Assembly (NCBI RefSeq): GCF_002095395.1
Contig: NZ_MJEI01000083.1
Coordinates: forward strand, 1 to 64,000
Source: Williamsia sp. 1135
GTDB lineage: Bacteria; Actinomycetota; Actinomycetes; Mycobacteriales; Mycobacteriaceae
Length of the DNA: 64,000 nucleotides
Reading direction: 5' to 3'
Shown: positions 58,107-64,000 of the stretch, piece by piece
Layout: the number at the start of each line of letters is the position of its first letter
How positions within the stretch are numbered: position 1 is the first letter of the stretch
Translations under genes and position numbers: made by a program
The notes under the pieces: generated by a model
Told to the model about the DNA's origin: nothing
Seen by the model: the letters and a program-made list of their open reading frames with translations, nothing else
Databases searched by the model: none

Positions 58107-58174
58107 CAAAAGCACACGCTCCGGTCAGGTGCACACGTTTGAACGTGTGTTTCTGACCGCAGCGTGTGCTTTTG
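58107..58174. terminator. Nested bidirectional hairpin after the methyltransferase gene
   Basis: A 21-base stem with one mismatch (58107-58127 with 58154-58174) encloses a second perfect hairpin (58132-58139 with 58142-58149). It lies between the convergent methyltransferase and permease genes. Confidence 0.75.
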
Positions 58175-58183
58175 CGGAGACTG

Positions 58184-60721
58184 CTATTCGGCGATCGCCT
58201 CCAGCGGCTTGGTCTTGGCCGCGCGGGATGCCGGCCACAATGCCGCCAGCACACCGACTATCGCCGCGCCCACCAGAGTGATGACGATCAAACCCCATGG
58301 GAACACCGGATCTCCGAGTCCCCAGTACCGCAGGGTCCGGACCAACGCCCAGCCGAATGCCACACCGAGCACCACGCCCAGAACGGCACCGAAGATCGCG
58401 ATGAGCAGCGACTCGATGTAGATCGTGCGTCGCACCTGCGCCCGGGCCATACCGATCGCCCGCAGCATCCCGATCTCCCGCTTACGCTCGATCACCGACA
58501 ACGCCAGCGTGTTCACGATACCGAGCACCGCGATCACCAAGGCGAGTCCGAGCATCGCGTACAGGACGCTGAGCATCTGATCGATCTGAGATGACTGCTC
58601 GCCCTTGAACTCTGCCGGCGTCTGCACCTTCACCGTCAGGTAGTCGGCGGTGGCGTCCTCGACGCGATCGCTGATCTGGTCGATGTTCGCACCCGGCACG
58701 GTCTTGATGGCCGCGAAGACATCGGTCCGCAAGGGTTCGGGGATCAGCTTCTGGTACGCGTCACTGCCGATCGCCCACGGATCGACGAGCGGGTTGTCCT
58801 TGAAGATGCCGGTGACCGTCACCGGGACGACAGTGCCGTCGAAGTTGGTCATCTCGACGGTGTCACCGATGTTCCAACCCTTCTCCTTGGACGTACGCTC
58901 TCCCACGACCATGCCGTCCGGCTCCACCGTCGGCGGGCCTTCGACCATGTCGTAAGGGGTCACCGTCTCCATGTCACCGATCGGCGAGTAACCCCAGACG
59001 CTGTCGCCGTCGACCTGCGCCTGAACAGCTCCGAACGACACCACCGATTCGACACCCTCGATGCCGTCGACCGACTCGCTCACCGAGGGCGAGAAGCCGC
59101 TGCCCTGCGAACCCGAGATGATCAGGTTGGCAGTCAGGCCCGTGTCGATCGCCTCGTCGATGGTTCCCTTGAACGACGAACCGAGCGTGCCGATCACCGC
59201 GACCAGCATCAGGCCCAGCGTCAACGCGAAAGCCGTTGCAGCCGTTCGTCTCGGGTTGCGAACCGCGTTGGTTCGTGCCAGCTGACCGATCTTTCCGAAC
59301 GGCCGGGCGAGTACGGAGCCGATGCCGCTGACGAACGGCCTCGACAGCGCGGGCGCCGCGAACACCACCGCGAAGATCATCACCAGGGCACCGCCACCTA
59401 CTGTGGCCGCCGCACCCGGGCCCTCGCCCGCCGCGCCGATTGCCAACAAGGCAACAGCGATGACGGCCAACACGATTCCGATGATCGTCCGCACCTTGAG
59501 TGAGGCCTGGCCGTCCGTGGCGCTCTCGCGCATCGCCTCGACCGGCGACACCTTCGACGCGCGCCGAGCCGGGGCGTAGGCGCTGATCATGGTCACACCG
59601 ATACCGACCACGAGACAAGCGATGACCGCGGGCGCACCAATCTGCAGCGACGCCGTCGGCAGACCGGTCGACGAGGTCAAGGCCCGCAGCAACGCCGCGA
59701 TACCGATACCTGCGGCGAGTCCGATCAGCGCACCGATCAACCCGACGACAAAGGCCTCGAGCAGCACAGACCTGGTCACCTGCTTGCGGCTGGCGCCGAT
59801 TGCCCTGAGCAGAGCCAACTCTCGCACCCGCTGCGCCACGATCATCGAGAACGTGTTGTAGATGATGAACGTGCCGACGATCAGTCCGATCGCAGCGAAC
59901 GCCAGCAGGATGTAGTTGAAGACATCGAGGAACTGGTTGATGTTGTCTTTTTCGTCCTGTCGGACCTGATCACCGGTGCGCAGTTCGTAACCGTCACCGA
60001 TCAGGGCGCCGGCCCGGGACTTGAGCTCCTCGGGGCTCACTCCCGGCACAGCCTGCAGATCGATGGCTTGCGAATGCGATCCGTCGGTGAACAGATCCTT
60101 TGCCGTCGACTCGAGGAACTGGACGTTGGTGAAACCGCTCGTGTCGCCCGGAACGTTCAGGAGCCCGACGATGGTCACCTCTATCGGCGCACCCATGCCG
60201 CGGGTGATCGCCACCTTGGTGGTCGACCCGAGCTTCAGATCGGCTTCGTCTGCGGCCGAATCGTTCAGCGCAACCTCGTTCGGTGCCGCGGGTGCCCGGC
60301 CTGCGATGAGCCGGCTCTCCGTATCCGAGAGTCGCTGGTCCGGAGGTTGGAAGGCACTGCCGACACTCGGTGCGCCTCCGGTCTGCAGCGCCTTGCCATC
60401 GGCCTTCGCGATCGTCGCCGGACCGCTGTACGACGGCATGATCTTGGCGATCCCGAGTTCGGACTTGTTGTCTTCCAGCTGGTCGAGAACCGAATCCGGA
60501 ACACCGGAAGAGTTCGATTCCTTCGGCGTGACCTGGGTGTCGACGCCCAGCGCCACATTGTTGAAGATGCCATCGAACGCAGTCGACACCGTCGAGGTGA
60601 AGATCATCGAGCCCGCGACGAACGCGGTACCCAAGACCACCGACAACACCGTCAACACAAGCCGGAGCTTGTGTGCCGCAAGGTTTCTCAGAGAAACCTT
60701 GCGCATGGTGTTCGACGCCAT
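58184..60721 (-). CDS. FtsX-type ABC permease (MacB-like, two FtsX domains)
   Basis: An 845-residue permease with two halves. Each has FtsX-type helices: one before the first extracellular domain (residues 20-45), a group at about 260-440, and the last group at about 720-830. IGLIVGTFIIYNTFSMIVAQR, then RELALLRAIGASRKQV, and near the end ERKREIGMLRAIGMARAQVR are standard mechanotransmission (MacB) segments. With the ATPase gene just before it, it forms an ABC system that does not move substrate through the helices but works on lipoproteins, peptides or lipids at the outer face. Its ATG shares a base with the ATPase stop (TGATG). Confidence 0.9.
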   Translation of the reverse strand: MASNTMRKVSLRNLAAHKLRLVLTVLSVVLGTAFVAGSMIFTSTVSTAFDGIFNNVALGVDTQVTPKESNSSGVPDSVLDQLEDNKSELGIAKIMPSYSGPATIAKADGKALQTGGAPSVGSAFQPPDQRLSDTESRLIAGRAPAAPNEVALNDSAADEADLKLGSTTKVAITRGMGAPIEVTIVGLLNVPGDTSGFTNVQFLESTAKDLFTDGSHSQAIDLQAVPGVSPEELKSRAGALIGDGYELRTGDQVRQDEKDNINQFLDVFNYILLAFAAIGLIVGTFIIYNTFSMIVAQRVRELALLRAIGASRKQVTRSVLLEAFVVGLIGALIGLAAGIGIAALLRALTSSTGLPTASLQIGAPAVIACLVVGIGVTMISAYAPARRASKVSPVEAMRESATDGQASLKVRTIIGIVLAVIAVALLAIGAAGEGPGAAATVGGGALVMIFAVVFAAPALSRPFVSGIGSVLARPFGKIGQLARTNAVRNPRRTAATAFALTLGLMLVAVIGTLGSSFKGTIDEAIDTGLTANLIISGSQGSGFSPSVSESVDGIEGVESVVSFGAVQAQVDGDSVWGYSPIGDMETVTPYDMVEGPPTVEPDGMVVGERTSKEKGWNIGDTVEMTNFDGTVVPVTVTGIFKDNPLVDPWAIGSDAYQKLIPEPLRTDVFAAIKTVPGANIDQISDRVEDATADYLTVKVQTPAEFKGEQSSQIDQMLSVLYAMLGLALVIAVLGIVNTLALSVIERKREIGMLRAIGMARAQVRRTIYIESLLIAIFGAVLGVVLGVAFGWALVRTLRYWGLGDPVFPWGLIVITLVGAAIVGVLAALWPASRAAKTKPLEAIAE

Positions 60722-61503
60722 CAGAGCTCCCTGGGGGCTTGCGAGAAGCCTCCGCTCGACGGTGTCTCGTCGAGGTTCTTCATGTACTCGAAGATCTCGT
60801 CGGCGTCGGGGTTCCGTAGCTCCTGGACGATCTGGCCATCCGCGAGGAACACGACCCGATCCGCGTAGCTGGCCGCACGCGGGTCGTGGGTGACGATCAC
60901 GACGGTCTGCCCGAACTCGCTGACCGCAGCCCGCAGGATGCTCAGCACCTCACCCGAGGATCGGGAGTCCAGGTTGCCGGTCGGCTCATCGCCGAAGATG
61001 ATCTCCGGCTGGCCGACGAGTGCCCTCGCGCAGGCCACACGCTGCTGCTGGCCACCGGAGAGCTCGCTGGGCCGATGGCCGAGACGATCGGCGATGCCGA
61101 GGCGCCCGATAACGGTGTCGAACCACTGCTGGTCCGCCTTGCGGCCCGCGATGTCGAGCGGCAGGGTGATGTTCTCTTTGGCGGTGAGAGTCGGAACCAG
61201 GTTGAACGACTGGAAGACGAAGCCGATGCGATCGCGACGCAGCAGTGTCATCTGCTTGTCGGAGAGGTTCGTCAGATCCGTGTCCCCGATGCTGACCGAA
61301 CCACTGCTGGCCGTGTCCAGGCCGGCCAGGCAATGCATCAGGGTGGATTTGCCGGACCCTGACGGGCCCATGATTGCGGTGAACTCGCCGCGGACGAAAT
61401 CTGCGGTGACTCCTGCCAGCGCGTGCACTTGGGTGTCTCCGGTGCCGTAGATCTTCTTCAAATCGGTCGCACGGGCTGCAACTGCGGTCGGTGGGGCGGT
61501 CAT
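60721..61503 (-). CDS. ABC transporter ATP-binding protein (LolD/MacB type)
   Basis: A 260-residue ATPase for the FtsX-type permease. Walker A is GPSGSGKSTLMH, the Q-loop FVFQSFNLVPTLTA, the signature ELSGGQQQRVACARAL, Walker B IIFGDEPTGNLDS and the H-loop VIVTHDPRAASYADR. All are intact. The C-terminus carries about 40 extra residues (EIFEYMKNLDETPSS). I start at ATG 61503, giving MTAPPTAVAARATDL, with AAAGG 10 bases before; a GTG at 61521 is less likely. The 236-base region up to pckG holds a seven-base inverted repeat (CATCCTG/CAGGATG, 61622-61651) and the pckG hairpin. Confidence 0.9.
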   Translation of the reverse strand: MTAPPTAVAARATDLKKIYGTGDTQVHALAGVTADFVRGEFTAIMGPSGSGKSTLMHCLAGLDTASSGSVSIGDTDLTNLSDKQMTLLRRDRIGFVFQSFNLVPTLTAKENITLPLDIAGRKADQQWFDTVIGRLGIADRLGHRPSELSGGQQQRVACARALVGQPEIIFGDEPTGNLDSRSSGEVLSILRAAVSEFGQTVVIVTHDPRAASYADRVVFLADGQIVQELRNPDADEIFEYMKNLDETPSSGGFSQAPREL

Positions 61504-61690
61504 GTGTCTGGCCTTTCTCACTCTTCGGTCAGTGGTGCACGATGCCTGGTTAGGGCTGACTCAAATACTGACTGGCAGCCCGCCGCCGAATCATCGGGGA
61601 CGACCCTGATCTTTCCCCCTACATCCTGCCTGGGAATCCTCCTACAGGATGATTTGCGCGGCCAGGTCGATCTGCGCGGCCGGTGACACA

Positions 61691-61727
61691 ACAATGCCGC
61701 CGCCGGGAGACCCGGCGGCGGCATTGT
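61691..61727. terminator. Terminator after pckG
   Basis: A perfect 17-base, very GC-rich stem with a 3-base loop (61691-61707 with 61711-61727), 13 bases after the pckG stop, with TTGT on one side and ACAA on the other. Confidence 0.85.
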
Positions 61728-61739
61728 GATTGTTGCCCG

Positions 61740-63572
61740 CTACTTGTCTGCGGACAGACGTTGCTTGAGTGCGTCGAACTCGTCCTTGATGCCGGTCGGC
61801 AGCTTCTCGCCGACGAAATCGAACCACTCCTCGATGGAGGGGATCTCGTTCAGCCACTCATCGGTGTTGACTGCGAGAGCTTCGGCGACGTCTGCCTCGG
61901 AGACGTCGAGACCTTCGAGGTCGAGGGCCTCCGGGGTGGCGACGATCCCGACGGGCGTGTCGATGCCACCGGTCTTGCCCTCGATACGCTCCACGATCCA
62001 CTTGAGGACGCGGCTGTTCTCGCCGAATCCTGGCCACAGGAAGCGCTTGTCGTCGCCCCGGCGGAACCAGTTGACGTAGAACACCTTCGGAAGTTTCGAC
62101 TCGTCGGCGTTCTTACCGAGGTCGATCCAGTGGTTGAGGTAGTCACCGACGTTGTAGCCGAGGAACGGCAGCATCGCCATGGGGTCGCGACGAATGGTGC
62201 CGACGGTGCCCTCGGCGGCTGCGGTCTGCTCCGACCCGACGGTGGCACCCATGAACACGCCGTGCTGCCAGCTGCGAGCCTCGGTGACCAGCGGCACGGT
62301 GGTCTTGCGGCGGCCGCCGAACAGGATGGCCGAGATGGGTACACCCTGGGGGTCGTCCCACTCGGGAGCCATGATCGGGCACTGGCTCATCGGAGTGCAG
62401 TAGCGCGAGTTCGGATGCGCTGCCGGAGTATCGGAGTCCGGCGTCCAGTCGTTGCCGCGCCAGTCGATCAGGTGCTGGGGGTCGCCTTCGAGGCCTTCCC
62501 ACCACACGTTGTTGTCGTCGGTGCGAGCGACGTTCGTGTAGATCGTGTTGCCCGCCTCCATGGTCTTCATGGCGTTGGGGTTGGAGCTGTAGTTGGTGCC
62601 CGGTGCGACACCGAAGAAACCGAACTCCGGGTTCACGGCGTACAGGCGGCCATCGTCGCCGAACCGCATCCACGCGATGTCGTCGCCGAGGGTCTCGGCG
62701 CGCCAGCCGGGAATGGTCGGCTGGATCATCGCCAGGTTGGTCTTGCCGCACGCACTCGGGAAGGCGGCCGCGATGTAGTAGGCCTTCTCCTCCGGGCTGA
62801 TGAGCTTGAGGATGAGCATGTGCTCGGCCAGCCAACCCTCGTCGTGAGCCATCGCCGATGCGATACGCAGCGAGTAGCACTTCTTGCCGAGCAGGGCGTT
62901 ACCGCCGTAACCGGAACCGAAGGACCAGATCTCGCGATCCTCGGGGAAGTGGGTGATGTATTTGTCCGGGTTGCAGGGCCACGGCACGTCGTCCTGACCC
63001 GATTCGAGCGGCGCACCCAGCGAGTGCAGCGCCTTGACGAAGAACCGGTCCTCACCCAGTGCCGCGACGACCTCGGGGCCGACTCGCGTCATGACCCGCA
63101 TCGACAGCACCACGTAGGCGGAGTCGGTGATCTCGACGCCGAGCTTCGGATCGTCCGAGCCCAGGGGGCCCATGCAGAACGGGATGACGTACATCGTGCG
63201 GCCACGCATGCTGCCGCGGTAGAGGTCGGTCATGGTCGCGCGCATCTCGGTCGGGTCGACCCAGTTGTTGGTCGGACCCGCGTCGACCTCACGCTTGGAG
63301 CAGATGTAGGTCCGCGATTCGACCCGCGCGACGTCGGCGGGATCGGAGTTCGCCAGGAACGAGTTCGGCGCCTTGTCCTCGTTGAGTTTCGTGAGGGTCC
63401 CGGCGGCGACCAGTTCCGTCGTCAGGCGATCCCACTCGGCGTCCGAGCCATCGGACCACTCGACACGGTCGGGTTGGGTGAGCTCTGCGATCTCGCGAAC
63501 CCACGCCAGCAACTCGGTGTGCGACGTCGGCGCGTTGTCGGGGTCCAAACCGGGAATTGTTGCTGAGGTCAT
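61740..63572 (-). CDS. pckG: Phosphoenolpyruvate carboxykinase (GTP)
   Basis: A 610-residue GTP-type PEP carboxykinase, the normal length. It turns oxaloacetate and GTP into PEP, CO2 and GDP, the first step of gluconeogenesis. The reactive-cysteine P-loop is [38 protein letters not shown] and [20 protein letters not shown] are standard, and the nucleotide pocket has [21 protein letters not shown]. It corresponds to Rv0211 (pckA) of M. tuberculosis. A run of about 100 bases upstream is free of features other than an inverted repeat. No frameshift. Confidence 0.97.
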   Translation of the reverse strand: MTSATIPGLDPDNAPTSHTELLAWVREIAELTQPDRVEWSDGSDAEWDRLTTELVAAGTLTKLNEDKAPNSFLANSDPADVARVESRTYICSKREVDAGPTNNWVDPTEMRATMTDLYRGSMRGRTMYVIPFCMGPLGSDDPKLGVEITDSAYVVLSMRVMTRVGPEVVAALGEDRFFVKALHSLGAPLESGQDDVPWPCNPDKYITHFPEDREIWSFGSGYGGNALLGKKCYSLRIASAMAHDEGWLAEHMLILKLISPEEKAYYIAAAFPSACGKTNLAMIQPTIPGWRAETLGDDIAWMRFGDDGRLYAVNPEFGFFGVAPGTNYSSNPNAMKTMEAGNTIYTNVARTDDNNVWWEGLEGDPQHLIDWRGNDWTPDSDTPAAHPNSRYCTPMSQCPIMAPEWDDPQGVPISAILFGGRRKTTVPLVTEARSWQHGVFMGATVGSEQTAAAEGTVGTIRRDPMAMLPFLGYNVGDYLNHWIDLGKNADESKLPKVFYVNWFRRGDDKRFLWPGFGENSRVLKWIVERIEGKTGGIDTPVGIVATPEALDLEGLDVSEADVAEALAVNTDEWLNEIPSIEEWFDFVGEKLPTGIKDEFDALKQRLSADK

Positions 63573-63681
63573 TGTTTATCTCTCCTGCCGGTGACCGCCC
63601 GGGCAGAAATCGCTGTGCGGTGAGCGTCTGCGCCGGTCAGCCCCTCCGTGGGGGGTCTTTTTCTCAGGTTACTTCGCTATT

Positions 63682-63702
63682 CCCCGATCCCGTCAATCGG
63701 GG
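63682..63702. terminator. Inverted repeat between the partial gene and pckG
   Basis: CCCCGAT and ATCGGGG around 7 bases, 110 bases after the stop of the D-x-D repeat protein gene and 110 before pckG. It may end the former's transcript; no T-run is seen, so an operator is also possible. Confidence 0.4.
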
Positions 63703-63811
63703 CGTGCAATAGGGCACATCTCACCATGTGGAGTGACAAGAAACGTAGCCGTCGTCAAATCTACCTGTTTCTATAGATTGACTACACAAACGGGTGGAAT
63801 GGCTCGCGGAC

Positions 63812-64000
63812 TCACCCGAGTCGGCCCGAATCGGTGGCGATCCACTCGCCGCTCGACGGATCGAGTCGTTGCGAAGTGAAACCGCCGTCCTTACGGACCT
63901 CGGTGATGAGGTCGACCTGTCCGTCGCGATCGCTGTCGGTGTAGACGGTGAGTCCGTCCGGACCGGGACGGGTGAGCGAATCTGCGATGCCGTCGGCATC
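63812..64000 (-). CDS. C-terminal part of a D-x-D-x-D-G repeat protein (DUF6802-like), partial
   Basis: Only the last 62 residues lie in the window; the gene runs on beyond its right end. They hold two calcium-loop-like repeats, beginning DADGIADSLTR and TDSDRDGQVDLITEV, then FTSQRLDPSSGEW. Aspartates are spaced D-x-D-x-D-G as in EF-hand or thrombospondin type 3 loops. Such actinobacterial secreted or cytoplasmic proteins (DUF6802 group) have no fixed function. The frame closes with TGA at 63812-63814. The rest of the protein cannot be judged. Confidence 0.65.
   Translation of the reverse strand, partial: DADGIADSLTRPGPDGLTVYTDSDRDGQVDLITEVRKDGGFTSQRLDPSSGEWIATDSGRLG

Noticed and set aside
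61683-63566. Long plus-strand open frame opposite pckG (627 codons)
   Set aside because: pckG on the minus strand is complete and highly conserved; the antisense frame has no known motif.
1-64000. CRISPR arrays, tRNA or rRNA genes, insertion sequences
   Set aside because: I found no regularly spaced repeats, no tRNA-like cloverleaf and no transposase frame or flanking inverted repeats.

Overview
The window reads as chromosomal DNA of a GC-rich, mycolic-acid-containing actinomycete. Gordonia or a close relative is my best guess from general look; the genus is not proven. Evidence for the group is a block from about 35.4 kb to the right end whose gene content and order resemble the M. tuberculosis Rv0211-Rv0243 neighbourhood: fadA2/fabG4/htdX, a TetR regulator, lpqI, a small DUF2613-type protein, aftD, an acyltransferase, a DUF3068 protein, a GT4 glycosyltransferase, a methyltransferase and GTP-type pckG.

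Left part (1-33.7 kb) is a siderophore locus. On the minus strand, read right to left, it holds an aryl carrier protein, a 3-dehydroshikimate dehydratase and an aryl-AMP ligase (together a 3,4-dihydroxybenzoate starter unit), an ornithine-type N-hydroxylase, an MbtH-like protein, an aspartate decarboxylase (PanD), two giant formyltransferase-containing NRPSs, a substrate-binding lipoprotein, a remnant of an AraC regulator and a free-standing condensation protein. A second binding lipoprotein diverges from the starter operon. Beyond it lie a heterodimeric ABC transporter, a MerR regulator, an SDR and a siderophore-interacting flavoprotein. My predicted product is a mixed catecholate-hydroxamate peptide, 3,4-DHB / formyl-hydroxy-Orn / D-Ser / formyl-hydroxy-Orn, which would be hexadentate. 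This is inference from domain order.

The striking feature is damage. NRPS-A needs four single-base insertions and one amber read-through to be restored, and NRPS-B needs two insertions. The second binding lipoprotein has a +1 frameshift, the SDR has an in-frame amber codon, and the AraC gene is a remnant. I see no comparable lesion in the roughly 30 kb to the right. Either the siderophore locus is decaying recently under relaxed selection, or the assembly is locally poor there. The sequence alone cannot decide.

Right part (33.7-64 kb) is intact. It holds a sugar porter, the fadA/fabG4/htdX lipid genes with a TetR regulator, arabinogalactan and cell-envelope functions (AftD, acyltransferase, DUF3068 protein, flippase, GT-C-like membrane protein, GT4), a divergent DMT exporter/MocR pair whose ATG codons overlap, a MacB-like ABC system, PEP carboxykinase and the 3' end of a D-x-D-x-D-G repeat protein. 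Convergent gene ends carry long near-perfect hairpins.
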